From NCBI GenBank assembly GCA_009782475.1, contig WRIZ01000005.1, positions 39,377 to 103,376 on the forward strand: a stretch of 64,000 nt of DNA. The letters are read 5' to 3'. The stretch comes from Oscillospiraceae bacterium (lineage in GTDB: Bacteria; Bacillota; Clostridia; Oscillospirales; UBA929). Positions 1 through 9,967 of this stretch are shown in pieces (positions within the stretch are counted from its first letter, which is position 1; each line of letters starts with the position of its first letter). The notes beneath the pieces were generated by a model that was not told the origin of the DNA, did no database searches, and saw nothing but the letters and a program-made list of their open reading frames with translations. The position numbers were made by a program, and so were the translations under genes.

Positions 1-3000
1 TTAATCCTCAAACAATTTGGCGTAATTGGCCAGCACCCTGTATTTATCCTGCGCCGCTTTGTCGGCTTTCTCAAACAACGCCTCGGCGCGTTCGGGGAAT
101 TGGATTTGCAGGGTTTTATACCGGCCTTCGGCTCCGATGAAGTCTTTGTAGGGCTTGGTCGGGGCTTTGCTGTCGAGCTGGAAGGGGTTTTTGCCCTCCT
201 CTTTCAGGCGGGGGTCGTAGCGGAAATTGTGCCAGTACCCGGCCGCGACCGCTTCCTTTGTCTCGCCCATGGCGTTGAGCAGGCCGCCCTTCACCTGATG
301 GTTGATGCAAGGCGCGTAGGCGATGATGATGGAGGGGCCTTTATAGCTCTCGGCTTCGATGAAGGCTTTGATGGTTTGGTTGTAGTCGGCGCCCATAGCG
401 ATCTGCGCGACATAGACCGAGCCGTAGGACATGGCGATTTGGGCGAGGTCTTTTTTGGCATGTTCTTTGCCCGCCGCGGCAAATTGGGCAACCTGACCGA
501 TCTGCGAGGCTTTGGAGGCCTGGCCGCCGGTGTTGGAGTAGACTTCGGTGTCGAAGACGAGGATGTTGACGTCCTGCCCGGAAGCGATGACGTGGTCAAG
601 GCCGCCGAACCCGATGTCGTAGGCCCAGCCGTCGCCGCCGAAAGCCCAAATGGATTTTTTGGTCAGCATATCCTGATTCGCTAGGATTCTCTTCCCGGCT
701 TGGCAAGCGTCGCAGAGGCAAACGGTTTCCCCGGCTGCTTTGGCTTTGACCGCTTCATCCAAATGATCGGGCATATTGGCTTTGAGCCACTCAATGCTTG
801 CGTCAATGGGGACGATGCACTCTTTCAGCTCGGCGATCAGCGCGGCGGAGGCGGCTTTGGAGGCTTCTCCGTCGTTCATGGCGTCCAGCCACATCTGCCC
901 GGCCTTTTTCAGATCGCCGTCGCAATAATCCACAGCGATCATCTTGCGAATCTCGTCTGCCATCTTGCTGCGGCGTTGTTCGACCGCCAGCATGAAGCCG
1001 AAGCCGTATTCGGCGTTGTCTTCAAAGAGGGAGTTGCTCCACGCCGGGCCTTTGCCTTCTTTGTTGACGGTATAAGGTGTGGAAGGCGCGCTGCCGCCCC
1101 AAATGGAGGAGCAGCCGGTGGCGTTGGCGATATACATCCGGTCGCCGAAGAGCTGGGTCGCCAGTTTGGCATAGGGCGTCTCGCCGCAGCCTGTGCAGGC
1201 TCCCGAGAACTCAAGCAGGGGTTGTTTGAACTGGCTGCCTTTGACGCCGCTGACTTTGAAGGCGTCATAAACGGCCGATTTTTCGGCAACTTGCTCAAAG
1301 AGCTGATTGTAAACAGGCTGCATGGGGAGCTGGCTCTCCAGCGGTTTCATCACCAACGCTTTTTCTTTGGCAGGGCAGATGTTGGCGCAAATGCCGCAGC
1401 CGGAGCAATCAAGCGGCGAGATGGTGACGGAGTATTGATAGGCGTCCAGCCCTTTTCCAGTCATCTTGGTTTTCTTGCAGAGAGCCGGAACGCTTGCCAC
1501 TTCTTTTTCATCCAGCACGAAGGGGCGGATGACGGCGTGGGGGCAGACGTAGGAGCATTGGTTGCACTGAATGCAGTTTTCCGGGAGCCACTCGGGAACG
1601 TCAACGGCGATGCCGCGTTTTTCGTAGGCGGCGGAACCCTGCGGGAATGTGCCGTTCTCAACGCCCTTAAAGGTGGAGACCGGGAGATGGTCGCCGCGCT
1701 GGCCGTTGACGGGAATGAGAACGTCTTTGATGAAGCTGACCAGTTCGGGGCGGTCGCCTGTGACATTGTGCGCCGGGTAATCGCCTTCGGCTTTCGCCCA
1801 TCCGGCGGGAACGGCGACAGCGCGCACATTCTCGATGCCCGCATCCACGCATTTCCAGTTCATGTCGACGATTTCCTGACCCTTTTTGCCGTAGCTTTTC
1901 ACGATGGCGTCCTTCATGTACTGAATGGCGTCGTCCAGCGGGATGATGCTGGTCATGGCCAGTTTGAAGAAGGCGGCTTGCAGGATGACATTGACGCCGA
2001 GGCCGCGCTTGTTGATCGAGCGAGCCAGACCGATGCCGTCCACGGTATAGAGTTTAATGTTGTTGGAAGCGATGTAACGCTTCATCGGGGCGGGGAGGTG
2101 TTTGCCCAGTGCCTCGATGTCCCAATCGCAGCTCAGCAGGAAGACGCCGCCCGGTTTGATGTCCTCGACCATGTGGTATTTGTCCACATAACTGGGGTTG
2201 TGGCAGGCGACGAAGTCGGCCTTTTTAACGAAGTAGGTCGATTTGATCGGTTCATCGCCGAAGCGGACATGGCTGATGGTTACGCCGCCCGACTTCTTGC
2301 TGTCGTAGGAGAAATAGGCTTGGGCGTATTTATCGGTGTGGTCGCCGATGATCTTGATGGAGTTTTTGTTGGCTCCGACGGTGCCGTCGGCGCCCAGCCC
2401 CCAAAACTTGCAGGAAACGGTGCCTTTGGGGGTGGTGTCGGGGTCTTCGCCGATCGGCAGCGAGAGGTTGGTCACGTCGTCGGTGATGCCGACGGTGAAT
2501 TTATTCTTCGGTTTGCTCTCCGAGAGGTTTTTATAGACCGAGAGGATGTTGCTGGGCGGGGTGTCTTTTGAGCCGAGGCCGTAACGCCCGCCGACGATGG
2601 GTATGGACAGGCCGTTTTCGCTCAGGGCGGTGACGACGTCAAGATAGAGCGGTTCGCCCAGCGCGCCCGGTTCTTTGGTGCGGTCGAGCACGGCGATCTG
2701 TTTGCAGGTTTTGGGGATGGCCGCAATGAAACGGTCGGCGGCAAACGGGCGGTAAAGGCGGACTTTGATCAGGCCGACTTTTTCGCCGCGTGCCAGCATG
2801 TAGTCGATGGTCTCTTCAATGGTATCACAGACGCTGCCCATAGCGATGATGACGCGTTCGGCATCGGGCGCGCCGTAGTAATTGAAGAGTTTATAATCGG
2901 TTCCGGCTTTTTTGTTGATTTCATCGAGAACGCCTTCAACAACACCGGGCAGTTCGTTATAGTACGGGTTGCAGGCTTCACGCGCCTGGAAGAAGATGTC

Positions 3001-3660
3001 GGGGTTCTGCGCCGTGCCGCGCAGGACGGGATGGTCGGGGTTGAGGGCATTGTCGCGGAAGGCTTGAACGGCACCCATGTCGAGCATACCGGCCAGTTCC
3101 TCGTAATCCCACGCGTCGATCTTCTGCATCTCATGGCTGGTGCGGAAGCCGTCGAAGAAATGCAGGAAGGGGACTTTCCCTTTAATAGCCGCAAGGTGGG
3201 CGGCCGCGCCGAGGTGCATGACTTCCTGCGGGTTGGTGGAGGCCAGCATGGCAAAGCCCGTTTGGCGGCAGCTCATCACGTCGGAGTGGTCGCCGAAAAT
3301 CGAGAGGGCGTGGCTGGCCAACGCACGCGCCGAAACATGAATGACGCCCGGAAGCAGTTCGCCCGCGATTTTATACATATTGGGGATCATCAGCAGGAGC
3401 CCTTGCGACGCCGTAAACGTCGTCGTCAGCGCGCCCGCGGCCAGGGAGCCGTGAACCGTGCCCGCCGCGCCCGCTTCGCTCTGCATTTCCACAACGCGGA
3501 CTTCTTGCCCGAAGAGGTTTTTCAGCCCCTGCGCCGACCATTGGTCTACATATTCCGCCATATTGGAGGAGGGGGTGATGGGGTAGATGCCCGCGACTTC
3601 GGTGAACGCGTACGCCACATGCGCCGCCGCGGTGTTGCCGTCCATTGTTTTGCGTTTCAT
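1..3660 (-). CDS. nifJ: Pyruvate:ferredoxin (flavodoxin) oxidoreductase
   Basis: About 1219 aa; N-terminal KRKTMDGNTAAAHVAYAFTEVAGIYPITPSS, two 4Fe-4S motifs (CIQCNQCSYVCPH, CSGCGICANICP) and a TPP domain (GGDGWAYDIGFGGLDH). Start set at the ATG following a GGAGG-like SD. Confidence 0.97.
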   Translation of the reverse strand: MKRKTMDGNTAAAHVAYAFTEVAGIYPITPSSNMAEYVDQWSAQGLKNLFGQEVRVVEMQSEAGAAGTVHGSLAAGALTTTFTASQGLLLMIPNMYKIAGELLPGVIHVSARALASHALSIFGDHSDVMSCRQTGFAMLASTNPQEVMHLGAAAHLAAIKGKVPFLHFFDGFRTSHEMQKIDAWDYEELAGMLDMGAVQAFRDNALNPDHPVLRGTAQNPDIFFQAREACNPYYNELPGVVEGVLDEINKKAGTDYKLFNYYGAPDAERVIIAMGSVCDTIEETIDYMLARGEKVGLIKVRLYRPFAADRFIAAIPKTCKQIAVLDRTKEPGALGEPLYLDVVTALSENGLSIPIVGGRYGLGSKDTPPSNILSVYKNLSESKPKNKFTVGITDDVTNLSLPIGEDPDTTPKGTVSCKFWGLGADGTVGANKNSIKIIGDHTDKYAQAYFSYDSKKSGGVTISHVRFGDEPIKSTYFVKKADFVACHNPSYVDKYHMVEDIKPGGVFLLSCDWDIEALGKHLPAPMKRYIASNNIKLYTVDGIGLARSINKRGLGVNVILQAAFFKLAMTSIIPLDDAIQYMKDAIVKSYGKKGQEIVDMNWKCVDAGIENVRAVAVPAGWAKAEGDYPAHNVTGDRPELVSFIKDVLIPVNGQRGDHLPVSTFKGVENGTFPQGSAAYEKRGIAVDVPEWLPENCIQCNQCSYVCPHAVIRPFVLDEKEVASVPALCKKTKMTGKGLDAYQYSVTISPLDCSGCGICANICPAKEKALVMKPLESQLPMQPVYNQLFEQVAEKSAVYDAFKVSGVKGSQFKQPLLEFSGACTGCGETPYAKLATQLFGDRMYIANATGCSSIWGGSAPSTPYTVNKEGKGPAWSNSLFEDNAEYGFGFMLAVEQRRSKMADEIRKMIAVDYCDGDLKKAGQMWLDAMNDGEASKAASAALIAELKECIVPIDASIEWLKANMPDHLDEAVKAKAAGETVCLCDACQAGKRILANQDMLTKKSIWAFGGDGWAYDIGFGGLDHVIASGQDVNILVFDTEVYSNTGGQASKASQIGQVAQFAAAGKEHAKKDLAQIAMSYGSVYVAQIAMGADYNQTIKAFIEAESYKGPSIIIAYAPCINHQVKGGLLNAMGETKEAVAAGYWHNFRYDPRLKEEGKNPFQLDSKAPTKPYKDFIGAEGRYKTLQIQFPERAEALFEKADKAAQDKYRVLANYAKLFED

Positions 3661-4031
3661 ATGCAAGCCTCCTTGTTATTCAACGCCCAGCGTACGCTTG
3701 GCGGTCAAATGGCAGTATATCACAATTAAGGGGCGGTGTAAAGGGTGAGTTGAGAAGCCGGAGGGGGTTGTTTGCCGGGGCATAGTCCGCGTGATGGACA
3801 AAAAATTTTCGCGTTTACCACACGATACCATACTAAACCATACGATAGTTCATAAAAGTTCATACCTATACCACATTCTTTTTTGCTTTTTGTGTGGTAT
3901 AGTACAGCAAAAGGGGGGTTACCCCTTGCGTACAATAGGATGGTGATGCTTCATGAATGTCGGTTGACATCGGGCGTGGACAGAACACAACAAACACCGT
4001 ATCCCATTAAATTGAAGGAGTGACCAAGCTA

Positions 4032-4649
4032 ATGAAAAGGTTCATATGCTTGACTTTGTTGACTTTATTACTCTTGGTGTTTGCTTCTTGTTCTGTCGGC
4101 GGAGAAAAAAATGATAAGGATGATCATACTATGAACGATCATAATTCGGCTGATGTATACTACAGCAATGCGGCACATATCAGCGCGGAGAAGCTGGAAA
4201 TGGCAACCCCCGGCGTTACATATGTGTTTGACGGCATTATGATCGAAGAGGATAAAGGGATACTGCCTGTGGAATGCTTTGACATTTTAACAGCTCAGTT
4301 GGAACGCGATGATTTTTTGCCGGGAGTGGGTATTGACCTTACGCTGGACTTTACGGATGAAATCCCCCGATCCATCACATGGTATAATCATTATTACATG
4401 ACAACGAACGGTGGTTTCCTGTACCATAACCTACAGCAGGCAGAGTTGATTGACAAGGTTGACACTTCTGTTGTTTTGCAGACTGGGTTAAATCTTGCCG
4501 CTGGCCTCAGTTCAACTTATCCGCCACAAGAGCATTACCGGATCATTCGCATCGTTTGCGAGTTTGACGAGAAAAAGGTAGAGTATTATATTTTCTCCGC
4601 TTACTTATCCGCGAAATCCCCCCTCACAACCCCCCCTGATACAGAATGA
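4032..4649 (+). CDS. Putative secreted lipoprotein, unknown function
   Basis: Lipobox-like N-terminus MKRFICLTLLTLLLLVFASCSVGG; SD (GGAG) upstream; followed by a hairpin terminator. Confidence 0.7.
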   Translation: MKRFICLTLLTLLLLVFASCSVGGEKNDKDDHTMNDHNSADVYYSNAAHISAEKLEMATPGVTYVFDGIMIEEDKGILPVECFDILTAQLERDDFLPGVGIDLTLDFTDEIPRSITWYNHYYMTTNGGFLYHNLQQAELIDKVDTSVVLQTGLNLAAGLSSTYPPQEHYRIIRIVCEFDEKKVEYYIFSAYLSAKSPLTTPPDTE

Positions 4650-4713
4650 TCTCCAGCAGCGCGGCGGGCTTGTCAAGGAAATTTTGCGCCCCTCTATATA
4701 TGGCAACTTTACC

Positions 4714-4748
4714 AAAACCCCGCGTCCTGAGAGCCGGACGCGGGGTTT
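4714..4748. terminator. Bidirectional hairpin terminator between convergent genes
   Basis: AAACCCCGCGTCC-tgagagcc-GGACGCGGGGTTT between a + gene and a - gene. Confidence 0.85.
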
Positions 4749-4781
4749 CCAAGATAGGGAGAGAATCATCATTTGTAAAGG

Positions 4782-5171
4782 CTATTTTTTGTAATACCTG
4801 TAGCCTTTGTCTTCTTCGCCGTTTTCGCGCTCACGGCCGTGGCAGCCGCAGTTGTCTTCCAGCACGTCGTAATTGATATGTCCTTCGCCGACGTCAACTT
4901 CGCACTCAAACTCGATCGGAATATCCAGTTCGATCCGCTGACTGACGACAAATTTGCTCACGGCGTGGGGTCTGCCGGGGCAATTGCCCCCTTCGTGTAC
5001 TTCACAGCCGTTGCAGCGGATCTTAACGTCCTTGACCTCGGCTTCGGCACGCACTGTCACCGGAACGGCTATGCCGATTTCCTCATGAACTTCGACCGGT
5101 CTTTCGCATTCGTGAACGAACTTTTTATGCCGCCCAACTTCGTTTGACATAGAATACTGCTCCTTCATCAT
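4782..5171 (-). CDS. Hypothetical Cys-containing small protein
   Basis: 129 aa complete ORF; acidic, regular beta-like pattern, CNGC and CGCH motifs; no confident family. Confidence 0.6.
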   Translation of the reverse strand: MMKEQYSMSNEVGRHKKFVHECERPVEVHEEIGIAVPVTVRAEAEVKDVKIRCNGCEVHEGGNCPGRPHAVSKFVVSQRIELDIPIEFECEVDVGEGHINYDVLEDNCGCHGRERENGEEDKGYRYYKK

Positions 5172-5199
5172 AGTAAGCCTTCAGGCTCCTACTAACAGT

Positions 5200-6285
5200 C
5201 TATTCTATCTTTGCGGAATTGTGACGGATGCTGTCGATAATCGTCAGGGCGCGCTCCAGCTCCTCCATTGTGGTAAACCGTGAAAACGACAGGCGGATCA
5301 CGCTGTCCGGCACCCACGCGGGCAGTTTCATGCTCAATAACGCCGCGCTTTTCTTGCCGCGCGAACAGGCCGACCCGCTCCCAACCAAAACGCCCCGATC
5401 CGACAGCATCCTTACCATGACTTCCCCCTTCATGCCGGGGTGCGCCGCCGACAGGATGGGCGCATCGTACGCAGGGATAACCGTCCAGCCGGATAAAGAG
5501 AGCCGTTCCGCGGCAACCCGTGTCAGTTCGGGGTCAATCGCCGTCCAGTCTTTGATCGCCGCCGCGAATGCCGCGATCAGCGGCAAGGCCTCCGTTCCGC
5601 CGCGCAGCCCGCCTTCCTGCCCTCCGCCTGTGATCTGCGGCACAAGACGGACGCGGGGCGAGACGGCCAACGCCCCCACCCCCATCGGCGCATGGACTTT
5701 GTGGCCGGAAACGGTGAAAAGGTCAATCCCTGTCTTTTTGACGCTGACTGGGAATTTTAGAAAGCCCTGCACCGCGTCGACATGAAATAAAACGTCCTGT
5801 CCGCTTAATAATCCGGCAAGAGATTCCACATCCAGCAAAGACCCCGTCTCGCCGCACACTTGCGTTGCGGTGACAAGAAACGTCTCCCCCGTCACGGCGG
5901 CGGCAACGTCTTCCGGGTGAATGCGCCCGTCTGCGCGGGGCGGTACTTCGGTAACAGTGAAGCCCCTAGCTTTCAACGCCGAGAGGGTGTTGACTGTTGC
6001 GGGATGCTCGAACGTCGTTGTGACAATGTGTTTTCTCTTTTTTCCATATGCTTCGGCTGTGCTGCGCAGCGCGAGGTTGATGCTTTCGGTGCCGCCCGAG
6101 GTGAACACCACCCGCTCGCAGTCCAGCGCGTCCTGCAAAACAGTCCGCGCGTTCTCCAAACAGGCGCGGGCTTCCCGCCCCGCCGCGTGGAGCGACGACG
6201 GGTTTCCGAGCACGAGCGTGTCAAGGAAGGCTTGCCGTGCCGCCGGGCATACAGGCGTATCAGCGGCGTTATCTAGGTTGATCAT
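5200..6285 (-). CDS. Class V aminotransferase / cysteine desulfurase-like protein
   Basis: MINLDNAADTPVCPAARQAFLD..., PLP-lysine region TVSGHKVHAPMGVGAL, Cys loop GSGSACSRGKKS. Internal Met chosen to match the family N-terminus. Confidence 0.88.
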   Translation of the reverse strand: MINLDNAADTPVCPAARQAFLDTLVLGNPSSLHAAGREARACLENARTVLQDALDCERVVFTSGGTESINLALRSTAEAYGKKRKHIVTTTFEHPATVNTLSALKARGFTVTEVPPRADGRIHPEDVAAAVTGETFLVTATQVCGETGSLLDVESLAGLLSGQDVLFHVDAVQGFLKFPVSVKKTGIDLFTVSGHKVHAPMGVGALAVSPRVRLVPQITGGGQEGGLRGGTEALPLIAAFAAAIKDWTAIDPELTRVAAERLSLSGWTVIPAYDAPILSAAHPGMKGEVMVRMLSDRGVLVGSGSACSRGKKSAALLSMKLPAWVPDSVIRLSFSRFTTMEELERALTIIDSIRHNSAKIE

Positions 6286-6350
6286 GGGCGGTTGGTTCTC
6301 CTTATAAGTCTTAACCGCTTGCGGTAATTTGCCTATACTGCGTATCCGTT

Positions 6351-6953
6351 CTAAACATCTCTTAACATGCACCAAATATCAAAATCTGATATTGGCGCAG
6401 GGGAATTGTATAGAACTTTAAATCCAAATTTTTCATAATATCTGGCATTGTCTTTTGTTTCCGTTCTTAGATAAATCGGAATTTTTTCTGCATCAGCTTT
6501 TTCAATTAAAAATTTGATTAGCGCACTGCCAATGCCTTTGCCTTGCTTTTCAGGATCGGTAGCCAAACCAAAAATATAATAGCAATCACGTTCATTCAAC
6601 ACAGATTCTTGTATTTTAGCGGCAAATTTTTCATACTCGTCGAATTTTGCATAATTTTTTAACCCCATAATAAATGGGAGCAAAAGAAATCCATTTTTAA
6701 TATAATCAAATTGTGTCAGTTTCGTATAACCAGGTGAAAGGATAAGCATAACTCCTGACAGATCAGAGGTGGCAAATACAGAACCATAACGCAAAGAAAC
6801 CTGAATACATTTTTCAAAAAACCATGTCATTTTTTTTGCTCTTTTTTTCAGGTCGGGAAAAATAGGGGCAAACATCGGATAATCAAAAAACGCAGCAGCC
6901 ATAACATCAGAAGCCTGTTTCTTTGCGTGTGGTTCAAGTTTTATTATTTCCAT
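6351..6953 (-). CDS. GNAT family N-acetyltransferase
   Basis: Acetyl-CoA motif region LATDPEKQGKGIGSALIKFLIEKA and C-terminal YYEKFGFKVL. Confidence 0.85.
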   Translation of the reverse strand: MEIIKLEPHAKKQASDVMAAAFFDYPMFAPIFPDLKKRAKKMTWFFEKCIQVSLRYGSVFATSDLSGVMLILSPGYTKLTQFDYIKNGFLLLPFIMGLKNYAKFDEYEKFAAKIQESVLNERDCYYIFGLATDPEKQGKGIGSALIKFLIEKADAEKIPIYLRTETKDNARYYEKFGFKVLYNSPAPISDFDIWCMLRDV

Positions 6954-6959
6954 CAGTTC

Positions 6960-8705
6960 TCACTCCATATCCAGCCCGATCCCCAGTTCCTCCAACTGTT
7001 TCGCGTCCACGTCCGAAGGGCAGCCGGTCATCGGCTCAACGGCCGATTGTGTTTTGGGGAAGGCCACCACGTCGCGGATGTTGGCGGTTTGGCAGAGGAG
7101 CATGACCAGACGGTCGAACCCGAAGCCGATGCCGCCGTGCGGCGGCACGCCGTAGGTGAACGCTTTGAGCATATGCCCGAAACGCCGCTGCATTTCGTCT
7201 TCCGGGATGCCGAGCAGGTCGAATACTTTGGCCTGCACCCCGGCGTCGTGGATGCGGATGGAACCCGAACACAGCTCATAGCCGTTGCAGACCATGTCAT
7301 AGGCTTTGGAACGGACTTTGGACAAGTCTTTCCCGTCTAGAAGCGGGATGTCCTCCTCCATCGGCCCGGTAAACGGGTGATGCTGGGCGACGAAACGCCC
7401 TTCCTCTTGGCTGTATTCAAACATTGGGAACTCGGTGATCCAGAGGAAATTGTATTGATCCGGTTTGAGAAGATCCAGTTTTCGCGCGCACTCTAAACGA
7501 AGCGCGCCCAGCGTTGTTTTGACCAGCCCGTCTTCGTCGGCAATGGCAAACAGCGTATATTTTCCACCCCCGTCTTGCGCGCCGGGCGCGCCATTAGCTC
7601 CTGCGACTCGCAGGATAGCGGCCAGTTCGTCTTCGCTCAAAAACTTGGCGAAGCTCGAACTTTCGGCTTTGTGCCAGGCCAACCCCTTCACGCCCAGCCC
7701 TTTGACAAACTCGGTCAGGGCGTCGATCTCTTTTCGGGTAAACTCATGGTCAACGACGATGCAGCGCACACTTGGGGCGTTGGCGAAAACGCCGAAGCCG
7801 CATCCGCGCGTCGCCTCGGTCAGGTCGCGCAGCTCAAAGCCGAAGCGGGTATCGGGCTTGTCACTGCCGTAGCGTTCCATTGCTTCATGCCATGTCAGCC
7901 GGGGCAGCGGCAGGGGGATTTCGATCCCGAACGCCCCGAACAGGCCGGCGATCATCCCTTCGGCAAGGGTGTAAACGTCTTCCACGTCAACAAAGCTCAT
8001 TTCCATGTCGATTTGGGTGAAATCCGGCTGGCGGTCGGCGCGCAGGTCTTCGTCGCGGGCGCAGCGGGCGAACTGGAAATATTTATCCATCCCGGCCACC
8101 ATCAAAAGTTGTTTGTATTGCTGCGGCGACTGCGGCAGGGCGTAGAATTTGCCTTTATGCAGACGGGAAGGGATGATATAATCCCGGCTACCCTCCGGCG
8201 TCGAGGCCGTCAGCATCGGCGTCTCGATCTCATAAAACCCTTTGCCGTCGAGATACCGCCTTACCGTCTGCATGGCGCGGTGGCGCACGGCGAGATTGTG
8301 CTGCAAAACCGGGCGGCGCAAGTCGAGATACCGATACTCCAGCCGCAGGAGTTCGTTGGCTTTGCAATCATCCTCGATCTCAAAGGGCGGCGTCTGCGCC
8401 CGGGACAGGACGGTCAGCCCCGTCACGTCAAGTTCGATGTCGCCGGTGGGGATATTCTTGTTCTTGCTCGAACGCTCGCGCACCGTACCGGTTACGGCGA
8501 GGCACCATTCGCCGCGCACCTGCGCCGCCTCGCCCGCCAGCGGGTTGTCTGTGTTAAACAGACATTGAGTGATCCCCGCCCGGTCGCGCAGGTCGATGAA
8601 AATCAGCCCGCCTAGGTCACGCGCCCGCTGCACCCATCCGCAGAGGGTGACGGTTTGCCCGATATGCTCTATGCGGAGTTCCCCGCAAGTGTGTGTCCGT
8701 TTCAT
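6960..8705 (-). CDS. aspS: Aspartyl-tRNA synthetase (bacterial type, RDLGG variant)
   Basis: MKRTHTCGELRIEHIGQTVTLCGWVQRARDLGGLIFIDLRDR; class II motifs; C-terminal GFGFDRLVMLL. Confidence 0.97.
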   Translation of the reverse strand: MKRTHTCGELRIEHIGQTVTLCGWVQRARDLGGLIFIDLRDRAGITQCLFNTDNPLAGEAAQVRGEWCLAVTGTVRERSSKNKNIPTGDIELDVTGLTVLSRAQTPPFEIEDDCKANELLRLEYRYLDLRRPVLQHNLAVRHRAMQTVRRYLDGKGFYEIETPMLTASTPEGSRDYIIPSRLHKGKFYALPQSPQQYKQLLMVAGMDKYFQFARCARDEDLRADRQPDFTQIDMEMSFVDVEDVYTLAEGMIAGLFGAFGIEIPLPLPRLTWHEAMERYGSDKPDTRFGFELRDLTEATRGCGFGVFANAPSVRCIVVDHEFTRKEIDALTEFVKGLGVKGLAWHKAESSSFAKFLSEDELAAILRVAGANGAPGAQDGGGKYTLFAIADEDGLVKTTLGALRLECARKLDLLKPDQYNFLWITEFPMFEYSQEEGRFVAQHHPFTGPMEEDIPLLDGKDLSKVRSKAYDMVCNGYELCSGSIRIHDAGVQAKVFDLLGIPEDEMQRRFGHMLKAFTYGVPPHGGIGFGFDRLVMLLCQTANIRDVVAFPKTQSAVEPMTGCPSDVDAKQLEELGIGLDME

Positions 8706-9967
8706 GTGTATTCCACCTCAACCAGTAAATTCATATGCTTCACGATGGCTCCGGCATTCAACGCACAAGGGGCTGTTTCGCCTGTCTGCATATCTTTCAG
8801 CGTCATTTTGCTCTTTTCCAGTTCATCATCGCCGATGACTGCCGCACACTTGACCCCGATCTTGTCGGCATACTTCATCTGCGCTTTCAAACTGCGGGCG
8901 CAAAGGTCGGTTTCGGCTCGGACGCCCAGCTCCCGCAGCTCCCGGCACAATCGAACGCATTCTTCAACCGTGCCCATCGGCGCGAGGTAAATCCCTCTGT
9001 ACGTTTTCTCTTGTTCTTTCTTCGCCATAGCCTCTTGAGCCAGCAGCAGACGTTCTAAGCCCATGCCGAACCCCAGCGCGGGGGTGGGCTGGCCGCCCAA
9101 TTCTTCCACCAGCCCGTCGTACCGGCCGCCGCCGCAAATCGTCCCCTGCGCGCCGATTTGATGGGAGATAAATTCAAACACCGTCCCGGTGTAGTAGTCA
9201 AACCCCCGGACGATGCGCGGGTCGCGGACAAACGGGATGCCGGACGCCGTGAGGAGGACGTCCAGCCGGGCGGCAAAATCCGCGCAGCCCGGGCAGAGGT
9301 TCTCGTTGATTTTCGGAGCCTTTTCCGCAATGGCGGCGCATGTTTCCACTTTGCAGTCCAGCACCCGCATCGGGTTGCGGTCAAGCCGGGTGCGGCAGTT
9401 TTCGCACAGCTTTTCCGATTGGGCTGACAGCCAAGTTTTCAGATTCTGCTGGTATACAGGACGGCACTCTTTGCATCCGATCGAGTTGATGTGCAGTTCG
9501 GCGTCCAGCCCCCGCAAAACGGTATGGGCAAAAGAGATCACTTCAACATCGGCTTGCGGCTCAGCCGCGCCGAAGCATTCGATGCCGAGCTGGACATGCT
9601 GGCGGTAACGTCCTTTTTGCGGCTTTTCATACCGGAAATTGGGCGCGATATAGAAGCATTTGAAGGGTAACGCCGACATATGCAGGCCGTGCTCGATGAA
9701 AGCGCGCACCACCGACGCCGTCCCTTCCGGGCGCAGGGTCAGCGAACGCCCGTCTTTGTCTTGGAAGGTGTACATTTCCTTCTGCACAACATCGCCCGTC
9801 TCGCCCATGCCGCGCATAAACAACTCGGTGTGCTCAAACATCGGGAAGCGGATCTCGCCGAACCCATAAAGTTCGGCTATGCGGCGCAGGTCGTCCTCCA
9901 ACGCCTGCCATTTCCGCGTTTCGTCCGGCAGCAGGTCGTATGTGCCGCGCGGTTTTTCTATTTTCAT
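8702..9967 (-). CDS. hisS: Histidyl-tRNA synthetase
   Basis: MKIEKPRGTYDLLPDETRKWQ, RPEGTASVVRAFIEH, GFDYYTGTVFE, ALGFGMGLERLLL; ORF extension upstream of this Met overlaps the next gene. Confidence 0.96.
   Translation of the reverse strand: MKIEKPRGTYDLLPDETRKWQALEDDLRRIAELYGFGEIRFPMFEHTELFMRGMGETGDVVQKEMYTFQDKDGRSLTLRPEGTASVVRAFIEHGLHMSALPFKCFYIAPNFRYEKPQKGRYRQHVQLGIECFGAAEPQADVEVISFAHTVLRGLDAELHINSIGCKECRPVYQQNLKTWLSAQSEKLCENCRTRLDRNPMRVLDCKVETCAAIAEKAPKINENLCPGCADFAARLDVLLTASGIPFVRDPRIVRGFDYYTGTVFEFISHQIGAQGTICGGGRYDGLVEELGGQPTPALGFGMGLERLLLAQEAMAKKEQEKTYRGIYLAPMGTVEECVRLCRELRELGVRAETDLCARSLKAQMKYADKIGVKCAAVIGDDELEKSKMTLKDMQTGETAPCALNAGAIVKHMNLLVEVEYT

Noticed and set aside
700-2571. 623-aa plus-strand ORF opposite the PFOR gene
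   Set aside because: Antisense to an unambiguous conserved gene; low-complexity G/D/F/V-rich translation typical of the reverse frame of GC-rich coding DNA.
3726-3935. 69-aa minus-strand ORF upstream of PFOR
   Set aside because: Overlaps the repeat-rich regulatory gap; translation has no family resemblance and no convincing SD.
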